Assembly: GCF_016714285.1 (NCBI RefSeq)
Contig: NZ_JADJNN010000013.1
Span: 62,001-126,000, forward strand
Source: Nannocystis sp.
GTDB lineage: Bacteria; Myxococcota_A; Polyangia; Nannocystales; Nannocystaceae
DNA length: 64,000 nt
Direction: 5' to 3'
In this document: one piece after another, positions 25,365 to 34,022 of the stretch
How the letters are laid out: every line of letters starts with the position of its first letter
Position numbering within the stretch: the stretch's first letter is position 1
Position numbers and translations under genes: made by a program
Notes under the pieces: model-generated
What the model saw: the letters and a program-made list of their open reading frames with translations, nothing else
Database searches by the model: none
Told to the model about the DNA's origin: nothing

Positions 25365-28300
25365 TCACGGCGTCTCGTAGCGCAGCACCGAGCTGGTGAA
25401 GTCGCTAAACACCAGCGTCAACTTCACGCAGCTCGCCGCCGGCAGCGGCGCCCCGCCCAGCGGCGCCATGCTGGCCTCGCTCACGTCCATGCCGCCCATC
25501 GGCAGCTCGCCGTAGACCACCGGCCCGCGGAAGCCGGTCGGGAAGCTCGCCGTCGACACGGCCCAGTAGGTCTCGCCGTCCGTCACCGGCCCCGGCCCCA
25601 GCGGCGGCTTCGCGGCGACATCGGTGACGTAGTAGCCGAGCGCGTCGACATCGTCGGCCCAGCTCACCGTCGGCGCCCCCATCGCGTCGGTCGTCAGGTC
25701 GACCGCGTGCTCGCCCTCCATCCCGGCGCAGTCCATCGGCGCGCCCGTGTCCCGCGCGATCCGCCAGACCACCCCGCTCGCCTCGAGCCCCGGGCTGCGC
25801 AGCAGCAGCGTGCTCTCCCCGCGGTCCGCCACCCCGTCCGCGTCATCGTCCACCAGCACCATCTCGGTCGGGAAGCTCCGGTTCAGGAAGCCCGGTCCGA
25901 CCGGGAACGGGAACGGCGGCCAATACGACGTCTCCCCGGCGACCACCACGTCGAGCTGCACCGTCATCACAGGCGTCACCACCTCCGTGACCCTCGCCCC
26001 ATATCCGTTCGCAGTGGCCTTCAGCGCCACCTCGATCGGGATGATCACCGACGGGTCGTAGCGCTTGTTCTCCATGTCGAGGTTCGGGTGCTCGACCGTC
26101 AGCACATACTCACCGTCGAGCTGCAACTTCGGCGCCGCAGCGACCGTGAACTTCACCTCGTGATCCGCGGCCAGCGTCCGCTCGCTCCACGCCTCGAAGC
26201 CCTTGCCCACGATCAGCCTGTACGCCCCGCCGGGCTTCAGCGCCGCCGCCGGCGTGATCGTCAGGTGCCGGCGATCCGCCGTCACCTCGATCGCCACGTC
26301 CGCACCATCCGCGCCGACCAGCCGCACCCGCGCGAGATTGCTGGCGTCCGCGAACACGGGGTGCGACAGCGTCACCGTCAGCGCGCCCTCGCTGCGCACC
26401 TGTAGATCGCCCGCGGACGGCGTCGTCGCCAGCACCAGGAACTCACGCGCCGTCCATTCTTGCAGATAGCGGACGAGGTCGTCCTTCTCCGTCGCGTCGA
26501 TCTTCCCGGCCGACAGCTTGAGCATCGCGTCGACCGCCTCGCCGAGCTCCCACGCCGCCCCGTTGACCAGCCAGTGCCCGTGGCGATACGCGCCGACCAG
26601 GCTCGGCACCACGATCGGGTGATCGGTCTGCGTCCCGCCGCCCGGCAGGCGCAGCTCCTGCGAGCCCAGCGGCCCGGCGTGACAGCCCGCGCAGTTGGCC
26701 TTGCCGCGGAACACGGCCTCGCCGCGCAGCGCCGCTGCCGTCATGCTGCCGTCGCGCTCGGTCGCCCCGTTGGCCGGCGGCGGCGGGATCAGGGCCGCCA
26801 GGTAGTCGTAGAACGCCTGATGCAGCTCCGTGCTGATCGTCGCGCCGATCGTCGGCCCCGGGCTCCCGTAGAGGTACGAGAACAGGTCGTGCGCGTCGCC
26901 CTCCCAGCCGATCGGCGCCGTGCCCTCGAGCCAGAACATCGGCCGACTCGCCGACTCCGAGAAGCCGCCCGCCGACCACACGTTCCCGTCGGTGAGCCCG
27001 TCGACGTGACAGTCCGCGCAGCTGTGACTCACCCCGCCCTTGGCCCCCGTGCCGGTGTACAGCGCCTGACCGGCCGCCAACCCCGCGTCGCGTGGATCCC
27101 CCGCCAGCGCGATCACCCGCTTCGACTCGCCGGCGCTGCTCGCCACCGTCACCGCGTAGCCCTGCGCCCCGTGGACGAACAGCTGCTCACCGCTCGCCAG
27201 GATCGTACGCGGCCGGCCCTCCGCCGCGAAGCGAGCGCGCTCCTCCAGCGAATTCGGATCGAGCCCGACCACCTCGTCCGTCCCCTCGAAGGTCACCCAC
27301 AGCTTCCCGCCCGCCAGCGCCATCCCGAACGGCCGCACCGCCAGCGCCGTCGCGCTCGCCTGCCGGCCCACGTCCACCGCCGCCACCTGCTTCAGGCTCC
27401 CGGTATCATACGCCGCCACCGAGTGGCGAAACGCCGTCATGCCCTCGGTGCCCGACAGCTCGCGCACCGCCACCCGCGTGGTCGCCACATACAGGCGATC
27501 GTCCGCCAGCAGCAGCCCGCCGAGCACGGACCCGACCTCGCCGATGTACCCCGTCACCTTCAGCGTCGCCGTGTCGATCACCGCGATGTCGAACTTGTCG
27601 TTGCGATCGTCCGCCGGAAATTGCTGACGGTCGCCCACGCCCGAGCAGTAGCTCGCCACGTACAGCGTCGCCCCGTCCGCGCTCAACGCCATCGAGGTCG
27701 AGTTCTTGTTCGCCGCCACCCGCCCGATCACCGACCGCGCGGCGATGTCCACCACCACGACCGCGTCCTCCTTCGCCAGCGACACGTACGCCGTCGCCCC
27801 GTCCGGCGACACCACCACCGCCGCCGGCTCGTCGCCGACCCACACCGCGTCGATCAGCCGCCCCTCGGCCACGTCGACCACCCCGAGCGTGTCCCCGGCC
27901 TTGTGCGCCACGAGAGCGACCCCCTGCGCCTCGCTCCACGCCAGCGCCGCCGGCCACGGACCGCTGGCGATCGTCCCCTTCACCGTCCCCGTCGCAGGGT
28001 CGACGCGACTGATCTGCGGGTCGTACAGATGGGCCACCCACACCTCGTCGCCGACCTGCGCCAGCGAGGTCGTCGCGTAGTAATTGAAGTGCTCGTACGG
28101 CACCTCGGCCACCGCCGTCAGCCCGCGCCGCTCCTCGCTGCCGGCGATGCGAAAGCTGTACTCCCCCGCCACCACCGGCGTGAAGCGCGAGAAGCCGTCG
28201 TTGCCCGCCACCACCTCGTTCGCGTTCCCCTCTGGCGCCGCCTCGATCACCCAGCGACCCGACACCGGGTCCGGCAGGAAGTACGTCGACCCGAGCGGGA

Positions 28301-28427
28301 AGCGCCCCGACGACTGCAGCGGCAGCGGCTGCAGCTCGCCGACCTCCACCGCCTCGCCGCCGCAACCACTCAACGCCAGCGTCAACACCAGCGGGGCAAT
28401 CTTCGTCACCAGGGACTTGCGCATCAT
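25365..28427 (-). CDS. Lipoprotein with beta-propeller and two cytochrome c haem motifs
   Basis: A 1,020-residue lipoprotein (lipobox Cys22, ALSGC). Residues about 110-440 form a YVTN-type beta-propeller (repeats such as AVVVSPDGATAYVS, MALSADGATLYVAS). Residues about 445-660 contain two class I haem motifs, CADCH (470-474) and CAGCH (579-583), with the spacing and context of the di-haem cytochrome peroxidase/MauG group. Residues about 665-760 look like an Ig-like module (SbsA/Big_5 type), and the last 250 residues are unassigned beta domains. It is probably a surface electron-transfer or oxidase protein. Haem attachment needs a c-type maturation system not present here. Confidence 0.85.
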   Translation of the reverse strand: MMRKSLVTKIAPLVLTLALSGCGGEAVEVGELQPLPLQSSGRFPLGSTYFLPDPVSGRWVIEAAPEGNANEVVAGNDGFSRFTPVVAGEYSFRIAGSEERRGLTAVAEVPYEHFNYYATTSLAQVGDEVWVAHLYDPQISRVDPATGTVKGTIASGPWPAALAWSEAQGVALVAHKAGDTLGVVDVAEGRLIDAVWVGDEPAAVVVSPDGATAYVSLAKEDAVVVVDIAARSVIGRVAANKNSTSMALSADGATLYVASYCSGVGDRQQFPADDRNDKFDIAVIDTATLKVTGYIGEVGSVLGGLLLADDRLYVATTRVAVRELSGTEGMTAFRHSVAAYDTGSLKQVAAVDVGRQASATALAVRPFGMALAGGKLWVTFEGTDEVVGLDPNSLEERARFAAEGRPRTILASGEQLFVHGAQGYAVTVASSAGESKRVIALAGDPRDAGLAAGQALYTGTGAKGGVSHSCADCHVDGLTDGNVWSAGGFSESASRPMFWLEGTAPIGWEGDAHDLFSYLYGSPGPTIGATISTELHQAFYDYLAALIPPPPANGATERDGSMTAAALRGEAVFRGKANCAGCHAGPLGSQELRLPGGGTQTDHPIVVPSLVGAYRHGHWLVNGAAWELGEAVDAMLKLSAGKIDATEKDDLVRYLQEWTAREFLVLATTPSAGDLQVRSEGALTVTLSHPVFADASNLARVRLVGADGADVAIEVTADRRHLTITPAAALKPGGAYRLIVGKGFEAWSERTLAADHEVKFTVAAAPKLQLDGEYVLTVEHPNLDMENKRYDPSVIIPIEVALKATANGYGARVTEVVTPVMTVQLDVVVAGETSYWPPFPFPVGPGFLNRSFPTEMVLVDDDADGVADRGESTLLLRSPGLEASGVVWRIARDTGAPMDCAGMEGEHAVDLTTDAMGAPTVSWADDVDALGYYVTDVAAKPPLGPGPVTDGETYWAVSTASFPTGFRGPVVYGELPMGGMDVSEASMAPLGGAPLPAASCVKLTLVFSDFTSSVLRYETP

Positions 28428-28784
28428 CGACGACCTTCCTCCTGTGCACGCCTACGGAGGGCATCAGCGCCCCCGGACCGTGAGCGCGGCCTTCATAGCC
28501 GCTGCCAGCAACGTCGCGCGCGGAAGCGTCAGAATCGACCAAGAACGATGTTCTGCCGGGAGATATGCCGACGACGCGCGATTTCGCCCGACCCATCGAT
28601 GCCTCGGCGGGCTCGGCTGGAACCAGTCACCTTGTCCGGCCATGAGGGCCGCGGCCCGCCGTGATCACAAGCCGTCCGGCTCGGTGATGAACCAGCGCTG
28701 CTGGACCGGCGAAGCGCGGCCGCACTGCCGCGAGCGCGGATCAAGGCTGGTGATGGACGCCCCGACCGGCGATCCTCGCCGCGG
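28428..28784. other. 357-base intergenic region, nothing recognised
   Basis: Divergent gap between the haem lipoprotein and the Lgt-like gene. GC is slightly lower near 28,490-28,580. No RNA gene, repeat or convincing promoter found. Short reading frames here lack coding character. Confidence 0.5.
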
Positions 28785-29531
28785 GTGCAGTTCCCGATCG
28801 ACATCGACCTCGGCTTCGTGCGCATGCCGGCGCACCTGCTGCTCGAGGTCCTCGCCTACACCCTCGGCTACCGCTACTACGCGGCGCTCCGGCGGCGCGG
28901 CGACCCGATCTCGGATCTCGCCCGGATGTGGATCTTCATCGGCGCGGTCACCGGCGCGCTGCTCGGCGCGCGCTTGCTCGCCCTGCTCGAGCACCCGGAG
29001 ACCTGGGCCACCGCCCACTCCGTCCCCGAGCTCCTGGCCGGCAAGACGATCGTCGGCGGCCTGCTCGGCGGCCTCGTCGGCGTCGAGTGGACCAAGCGCC
29101 GCCTCGGCGTGCGCGTCTCGTCCGGCGACCTGATGGTATATCCGCTGCTGCTCGGCCTGATGATCGGCCGCGTCGGCTGCTTCATGGCCGGCCTCGGCGA
29201 CGGCACCCACGGCGTCGCCTCGAGCCTGCCGTGGGCGATCGACCTCGGCGACGGCGTCCCGAGGCACCCGCTCCCGCTCTACGAGATCGGCTTCCTCGGC
29301 CTGCTGTGGCTCGGCCTGCGCCGCCTGCAGGCCCGCGTGCGCCTGGCCGACGGCGCGCTGTTCAAGCTGTGGATGGTCGCCTACCTCGGCTTTCGCCTGG
29401 CGATCGAGCTGCTCAAGCCCGAACCGCGGCCGTGGGCCGGCCTCTCGGCGATCCAGCTCGCCTGCGTCGCCGGCCTCATTTACTACCGTCGAGTCTGGCT
29501 GCGACCCCACGAGCTCGTGACCCCGAGATAA
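28785..29531 (+). CDS. Prolipoprotein diacylglyceryl transferase (Lgt) homologue
   Basis: A 248-residue integral-membrane protein of the Lgt family, which moves diacylglycerol from phosphatidylglycerol to prolipoprotein Cys. Family landmarks: IVGGLLGGLVGVEWTKRR, LLLGLMIGRVGCFMAGLGDG at the place of the Lgt signature GRIGNFxNGE, and PRHPLPLYEI. The signature Asn-Gly-Glu is changed (CFMAGLGDG), so this may be a divergent member with another acceptor instead of the housekeeping enzyme. GTG start. It is followed after five bases by the Tes-like radical-SAM gene, so it is probably in an operon for lipid modification. Confidence 0.8.
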   Translation: MQFPIDIDLGFVRMPAHLLLEVLAYTLGYRYYAALRRRGDPISDLARMWIFIGAVTGALLGARLLALLEHPETWATAHSVPELLAGKTIVGGLLGGLVGVEWTKRRLGVRVSSGDLMVYPLLLGLMIGRVGCFMAGLGDGTHGVASSLPWAIDLGDGVPRHPLPLYEIGFLGLLWLGLRRLQARVRLADGALFKLWMVAYLGFRLAIELLKPEPRPWAGLSAIQLACVAGLIYYRRVWLRPHELVTPR

Positions 29532-29536
29532 CCCCC

Positions 29537-30928
29537 ATGCCCGAGCGCGACTACATATACTACGACTTCACCCTGAGCCTGTGCAGCCGCTGCCTGCGCC
29601 GCGTCGACGCCAAGATCATCATCAAGGGCGACGACGTGCTCATGCGCAAGCGCTGCCCCGAGCACGGCCCCGAGGAGGTGCTGATCGCCACCGACGCGGC
29701 CTACTATCGCCGCTGTCGCGACTTCATCAAGCCCGGCGAGGCGCCGCTGCACCCCGGCACGCCGACGCTCCACGGCTGCCCCTACGACTGCGGCCTGTGC
29801 CCGGACCACGAGCAACACTCGTGCCTGACGCTGATCGAGGTGACGGACCGCTGCAATCTCACCTGTCCGACCTGCTACGCCGAATCGTCGCCGAGCCACG
29901 GCCGCCACCGCACCCTCGCCGAGGTCGAGGCGATGCTCGACGTGATCGTCGCCAGCGAGGGCCGCCCGGACGTGGTCCAGATCAGCGGCGGTGAGCCGAC
30001 GATCCACCCGCAATTCTTCGAGATCCTCGACGCCGCCAGGCGGCGACCGATCCGCCACCTGATGGTCAACACCAACGGCATCCGCATCGCCCGCGACGAG
30101 GAGTTCACCGCGCGCCTGGCCAGCTACATGCCCGCCTTCGAGGTGTACCTGCAATTCGACTCGCTGCGCGAGGGACCGCTGGTGGCGCTGCGCGGCAAGG
30201 ACCTGCGCGAGGTTAGGCAGCAGGCCCTCGCCCACCTCAACAAATATCGCCTGTCGACCACCCTCGTCGTCACATTACAGCAGGGACAGAACACCGACGA
30301 GATCGGCGAGATCATCGACTTCGCGCTCAAGCAGCCGTGCGTCCGCGGCGTCACCTTCCAGCCGACCCAGGCCGCCGGTCGCCTCGAGCACTTCAACCCG
30401 GCCACCGACCGCTACACGCTGACCCAGGTCCGGAGCGACATCCTGCGCCAGAGCCCCGTCTTCACCGCCGCCGACCTGATCCCCGTGCCCTGCAACCCCG
30501 ACGCCCTGGTGATGGGCTACGCGCTCAAGCTCGGCGGTGAGGTCATCCCGCTGACCCGCTACCTGCGGCCCGAAGACCTGCTCGGCGTGCCCGGCAACAC
30601 GATCGTGTACGAGGCCGACCAGCGCCTGCGCTCGCACCTGCTGCGCGTGTTCTCGACCGGCAACACCGTCGACGGCGTCGCCCCCGAGCTCCAGGCGCTG
30701 CTGTGCTGCCTGCCGCAGATCGCCGCGCCCGGCCTCAGCTATGAGAACATCTTCCGCGTCATCGTGATGCAGTTCATCGACGCCTACAACTTCGACGTCC
30801 GCGCGATCAAACGCTCCTGCGTGCATATCGTCAGCAAGGACCTCAAGATCATCCCCTTCGAGACCATGAACATGTTCTACCGCGACGACAAGGCGCACGC
30901 CCTCGTCCAGCTGCGGAGGCCCCAATGA
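29537..30928 (+). CDS. Radical SAM protein resembling tetraether lipid synthase (Tes/MJ0619)
   Basis: A 463-residue radical SAM enzyme. Cluster motif TDRCNLTCPTCYAE (Cys106, 110, 113) is followed by VQISGGEPTIHP (SAM-binding GGEP) and MVNTNGIRI. An N-terminal Cys-rich part (Cys16, 19, 40, 81, 85, 88, 96; GCPYDCGLCPDHEQHSC) indicates additional metal sites. The pattern of Cys-rich N-terminus, GLCPDH, LRGKDL and VRGVTFQP closely follows MJ0619-like proteins. In archaea this family includes Tes, which joins lipid tails into membrane-spanning tetraethers, and bacterial homologues have been linked to membrane-spanning lipids. It sits between an Lgt homologue and a small membrane protein, which overlaps its stop (ATGA). 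Confidence 0.82.
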   Translation: MPERDYIYYDFTLSLCSRCLRRVDAKIIIKGDDVLMRKRCPEHGPEEVLIATDAAYYRRCRDFIKPGEAPLHPGTPTLHGCPYDCGLCPDHEQHSCLTLIEVTDRCNLTCPTCYAESSPSHGRHRTLAEVEAMLDVIVASEGRPDVVQISGGEPTIHPQFFEILDAARRRPIRHLMVNTNGIRIARDEEFTARLASYMPAFEVYLQFDSLREGPLVALRGKDLREVRQQALAHLNKYRLSTTLVVTLQQGQNTDEIGEIIDFALKQPCVRGVTFQPTQAAGRLEHFNPATDRYTLTQVRSDILRQSPVFTAADLIPVPCNPDALVMGYALKLGGEVIPLTRYLRPEDLLGVPGNTIVYEADQRLRSHLLRVFSTGNTVDGVAPELQALLCCLPQIAAPGLSYENIFRVIVMQFIDAYNFDVRAIKRSCVHIVSKDLKIIPFETMNMFYRDDKAHALVQLRRPQ

Positions 30929-31239
30929 GCGAGCGATCCCCCTTCAACAAGATCATCAGCGTCAACCTGATCGTCCTGCTCGCCTACGCCATCGCCATCA
31001 AGCTGTTCGCCACCCTCAGCGGCGGCGGCGAGGAGCAGATGACCTACGTGATCCTGATCGGCCTGGCCAGCGGCGCCCACGTCCTCCTCGACCTGCTCGT
31101 GGCCCTGATCCTCGCGCTCGCGGGCAAGCGCGACGCGAGCCTCGGCTTCCTCGCCAGCGCGCCGCTCGTGCTGCTGATCGGCGCCGGCGTGTGCTTCGGC
31201 GGCGCCGCGATCGACCTCAGCGGCGTACGCAGCCGCTGA
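30925..31239 (+). CDS. Small three-helix membrane protein
   Basis: A 104-residue protein with three hydrophobic helices (about 10-30, 39-66 and 73-96) and no recognised family. ATG 30925 overlaps the radical-SAM stop (ATGA) and has GGAGG at 30915-30919, so translation is coupled. The position suggests a membrane partner of the Tes-like enzyme, for example a scaffold that presents lipids. Confidence 0.75.
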   Translation: MSERSPFNKIISVNLIVLLAYAIAIKLFATLSGGGEEQMTYVILIGLASGAHVLLDLLVALILALAGKRDASLGFLASAPLVLLIGAGVCFGGAAIDLSGVRSR

Positions 31240-31356
31240 CAGCCCCTGGCCCCAAGATCGGCGACGCCGTCGCGGAGCGGCGCCCGCCAATCCTGCGTGC
31301 CGCCGCGAATTCACTGCGGCGATGGCTTCTCCGCGGCACGACATAGATTGTTTGCC

Positions 31357-31776
31357 ATGGTGCAGGTTGAACAGCGATTGCGAGCGGTGATGAAGCCGAG
31401 CCCGATCACGATCCAGGTCGGACTCTCACTCGAAGACGCCCGCCAGCGGATGTTCGAGCACCACATCCGCCACCTGCCCGTCGTCGAGGGCACGCGCCTC
31501 GTCGGCCTGCTCAGCGAACGTGACCTGTCGCGCGCCGAGACCACCCGCGTGCCGCTGAAGCTGCAGAAGGTCGAGGATGTCATGGCCACCTCGCTCTACG
31601 TCTGCCACCCCGACGAGCTGCTCGCCCGCGTGGCCACGGACATGGCCAACCACCGCTACGGCTGCGCCATCGTCGTCGAGCGCGACCAGATCGTCGGCAT
31701 GTTCACCACCGTCGACGCGCTCCACCGGCTCGCCGCGCTGTGCGGCCTCGTCGAGATGATGGCCCAGGTCGCGTAA
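31357..31776 (+). CDS. Tandem CBS-domain protein
   Basis: A 139-residue protein consisting of two CBS domains, a Bateman module that binds adenine nucleotides to sense energy state. Domain 1: MKPSPITIQVGLSLEDARQR to LVGLLSERDL. Domain 2: VMATSLYVCHPDELLARV to IVGMFTTVDALH. No fused effector domain, so it probably regulates a partner. ATG 31357 was chosen over an upstream ATG (31297) because the coding pattern begins there. Confidence 0.88.
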   Translation: MVQVEQRLRAVMKPSPITIQVGLSLEDARQRMFEHHIRHLPVVEGTRLVGLLSERDLSRAETTRVPLKLQKVEDVMATSLYVCHPDELLARVATDMANHRYGCAIVVERDQIVGMFTTVDALHRLAALCGLVEMMAQVA

Positions 31777-31849
31777 CCGGGGCCCGAGCAGCTCGCCGAG
31801 GCCCCCTCACGGGCTACCCACCGGGCCCGAAATAGGGTCTCATGGCGGC

Positions 31850-32581
31850 GTGCTCCCCGACGAGCCGAGCGCGCGCCTGCTCCAACCGCTGTGGGACGGC
31901 GTCGTCCGGACGCTGGGGATCGACACGATCAGCCACCCGCTGTTCTTCGTGCTCGCGATCATCACCACCGTGCTCGTGGCCGGCATCGCCTTCTCGGCCG
32001 TCGACGTGTTCGTCGCGCGGAAGCTGCCGTTCAGGGCCGCCGCGAGGTATCTGCTGATCACGCTGCCCGGGTACCTCGCGGTCTTCATGCTCCTCATGTG
32101 GCTCCCGGCGCCCTATCGCAATGAGGTCCCGCGGACCGCTCCGAGCCTGCTCGCGCTGGTCGGCGGCGTCGCCGTCTTGCTCGTCGTCGGCGACCTGCTC
32201 TCGTATTGGTGGCATCGCCTCGAGCACGCGAGCACCCTGATCTGGCGGCACGTCCACTCCGTGCACCACGCGGTCCGCCGCCCGCTCACCGTCTGGAGCG
32301 GCTTCTACGTCCACCCGGTCGAGTCGCTCTGCGTGTTCCTGACGCTCTACATCGTCCCCTTCGCGCTCGGCGTGCACCCGCTCATCTTCGCCGCCTATGC
32401 CATGATCAACACATTCATCACCATGGTGACGCACTGCGGATACGACCTCCCGCTCTACCCGAACTCGGTGCTGGCGTCCGCGCCGATGCACGAAGAGCAC
32501 CACGGCGGCGGGAAGCCGCATAATTTCTCGGTGCTGCTGAACCTGAGCGACCGCCTCTTCGGGACCTTCAAGCCGTTCTAG
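31850..32581 (+). CDS. Fatty acid hydroxylase / sterol desaturase family protein
   Basis: A 243-residue integral-membrane di-iron enzyme of the fatty acid hydroxylase superfamily. Histidine boxes: HRLEH (HX3H) in WWHRLEHAS, HSVHH (HX2HH), and HEEHH in APMHEEHHGG near the C-terminus. Four hydrophobic helices surround them. GTG start; the frame has no better ATG. The substrate could be a fatty acyl chain, sterol or other lipid: Nannocystis relatives make sterols, but nothing here specifies it. It lies just downstream of the Lgt/Tes-like locus, in keeping with a lipid theme. Confidence 0.85.
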   Translation: MLPDEPSARLLQPLWDGVVRTLGIDTISHPLFFVLAIITTVLVAGIAFSAVDVFVARKLPFRAAARYLLITLPGYLAVFMLLMWLPAPYRNEVPRTAPSLLALVGGVAVLLVVGDLLSYWWHRLEHASTLIWRHVHSVHHAVRRPLTVWSGFYVHPVESLCVFLTLYIVPFALGVHPLIFAAYAMINTFITMVTHCGYDLPLYPNSVLASAPMHEEHHGGGKPHNFSVLLNLSDRLFGTFKPF

Positions 32582-32602
32582 CGGCCGCCCGGAGGCTCGC
32601 GC

Positions 32603-32779
32603 TCAGGGGGCGCTCGCGCCTCCAGACCCATCGTCGGTGCTGGCGCCCTCGTCGCCCGGCGACGGCTGACGAACCTCCTTGGGGGGCGGCTTCACGGGCG
32701 CTGCGTGGTCCTGAGGGGTCGCGGGCGCCTTCGGCGTCTCGCTCGTCGGCTTGGTGCTGTCAGCGGGATTCTTGGACAT
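32603..32779 (-). CDS. Possible small disordered protein
   Basis: A 58-residue frame, MSKNPADSTKPTSETPKAP onward, ending in an acidic Gly/Ser tail. It is rich in Pro, Lys, Ser and Asp and predicted disordered. An upstream ATG (32839) would add 20 less convincing residues. No Shine-Dalgarno sequence seen. Composition (Lys, Glu and Gln codons) differs from random antisense frames, which are Arg/Ala-rich, so it may be real. Confidence 0.4.
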   Translation of the reverse strand: MSKNPADSTKPTSETPKAPATPQDHAAPVKPPPKEVRQPSPGDEGASTDDGSGGASAP

Positions 32780-32844
32780 GGGATCGCCAGCAGACACGAG
32801 AACCATCGCCCCGACAAGGCGGTAGTTTCGCGCCCGCATGACCC

Positions 32845-32860
32845 TTCGGACATGTCCGAA
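32845..32860. repeat. 16-base palindrome TTCGGACATGTCCGAA
   Basis: Perfect palindrome with core GGACATGTCC, extended imperfectly to 32842-32863 (CCCTT / AAAGG). It lies in the 5' flank of the M23 peptidase gene and could act as a binding site there, but matches the dispersed palindrome family. Confidence 0.8.
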
Positions 32861-32932
32861 AGGCCATTATTGATCGCACATTCGCCCGCGCTTGCCTTGC
32901 CTCGCTCCGCGCCGCTCGAGTATCCTGGCACG

Positions 32933-33862
32933 ATGTCGCGCCTCGCGTCTCTCGGCCTCGTGTCGCTGCTCGCCGGCTGCGCCGACGATCCGCCTGGATC
33001 GACGCCGCCCGATATCGACGACGACACGCCGAGCTTCGCCCTGCGCCCGCCGTGGCGGAGCAGCTCCCTGCCCGCGGACACCCACGTCTCGACCGCGGGC
33101 CACGGCGGCGACGGCTACTTCCCGTGCCCCGGCAGCCACGGCGGCGGCTGCGGCTACGACCTCGGCGCCTCGCGCTGGGACCCAGCCGCCCGCGCCTACT
33201 CGGGCGACAAGACCAACGGCGGCAGCTCGCAGGCCGACCACGCGATCTGGGGCATGGACCTGCATGCGCCGGTCGACGGCGAGGTCGTCGCGTGTTGGCG
33301 CAACATGCCCGACGACCTCCCCGACCGCGAGGACGACACGCCGCCGGGCTGCGCCGCCCTCGCCAGCGGCGAGTGCATGGCCACCGGCAATCACCTGTGG
33401 ATCCGCAGCGCCGACGGGCACCTGATCCTGCTCGCCCATCTCATGCAGAACAGCATCCCCGAGCGCCTGTGCCCGATCGCCGATGATGTGCCGATCCCCG
33501 ACAGCAACGCCGACGCCCCGTGTGCGATCGCCGGCAAGCAGAGCGGCCCCACCGACGCCTCCCGGCTCGAGCGCCTCGAGCCAGCGATCGCCTATCCAAG
33601 AATCACCCAGGGTGAGTTCGTCGGCCGCGTCGGCGAGAGCGGCCAGGCCGGCGGTCCACATCTCCACCTGTCCGTCGGGACCTACGAGATGGACGCCGAC
33701 GATCACTACTGCCGCAGCAACGTGCTCATCCGCTGGATCGACGCCGAGTATCAGGTGCGCAGCGACGGCCGCGCCCCGGACGCCGGCACCTGGACCCCGC
33801 TGGACGCGGAGCCCCTGCCCATCGACCTCAAGACCTTCTTCCTGATCCAGCCCGACAATTGA
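32933..33862 (+). CDS. M23 family metallopeptidase lipoprotein
   Basis: A 309-residue predicted lipoprotein (lipobox Cys16, LLAGC) with an M23 (LytM/lysostaphin) domain that would cleave peptidoglycan cross-bridges or act as a catalytically silent activator. WGMDLHAPVDGEVVAC carries the zinc Asp/His region, LILLAHL the middle His, and GGPHLHLSVGTYE the HxH motif. Several Cys pairs (CPGSHGGGC, CAALASGEC, CPIADD) suggest disulfides and insertions that enlarge the domain. ATG 32933 begins the signal peptide; an upstream frame is non-coding. Confidence 0.85.
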   Translation: MSRLASLGLVSLLAGCADDPPGSTPPDIDDDTPSFALRPPWRSSSLPADTHVSTAGHGGDGYFPCPGSHGGGCGYDLGASRWDPAARAYSGDKTNGGSSQADHAIWGMDLHAPVDGEVVACWRNMPDDLPDREDDTPPGCAALASGECMATGNHLWIRSADGHLILLAHLMQNSIPERLCPIADDVPIPDSNADAPCAIAGKQSGPTDASRLERLEPAIAYPRITQGEFVGRVGESGQAGGPHLHLSVGTYEMDADDHYCRSNVLIRWIDAEYQVRSDGRAPDAGTWTPLDAEPLPIDLKTFFLIQPDN

Positions 33863-34022
33863 CGCGCAGGCGAACCACGGCGGACGCAGACAAGGCGCCG
33901 AGGAAGGTCGCCGCGGTCTCGACGCGGTCGCAAGCGCGTCAAGTTCACCTGCGAGCCGCTGATGCCGGGGTGACGCCGGGGGTGATTCGCCCACGCCCGC
34001 GAGTCTTGTTACCGTCGCCGCC

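Noticed and set aside
26460..28664. Plus-strand frame of 734 codons over the haem lipoprotein gene
   Set aside because: Arg/His/Pro-rich antisense shadow; the minus strand has CXXCH motifs and propeller repeats.
28529..28825. 98-codon minus-strand frame in the gap before the Lgt-like gene
   Set aside because: Ser/Arg-rich, overlaps the Lgt-like start and has no ribosome-binding site.
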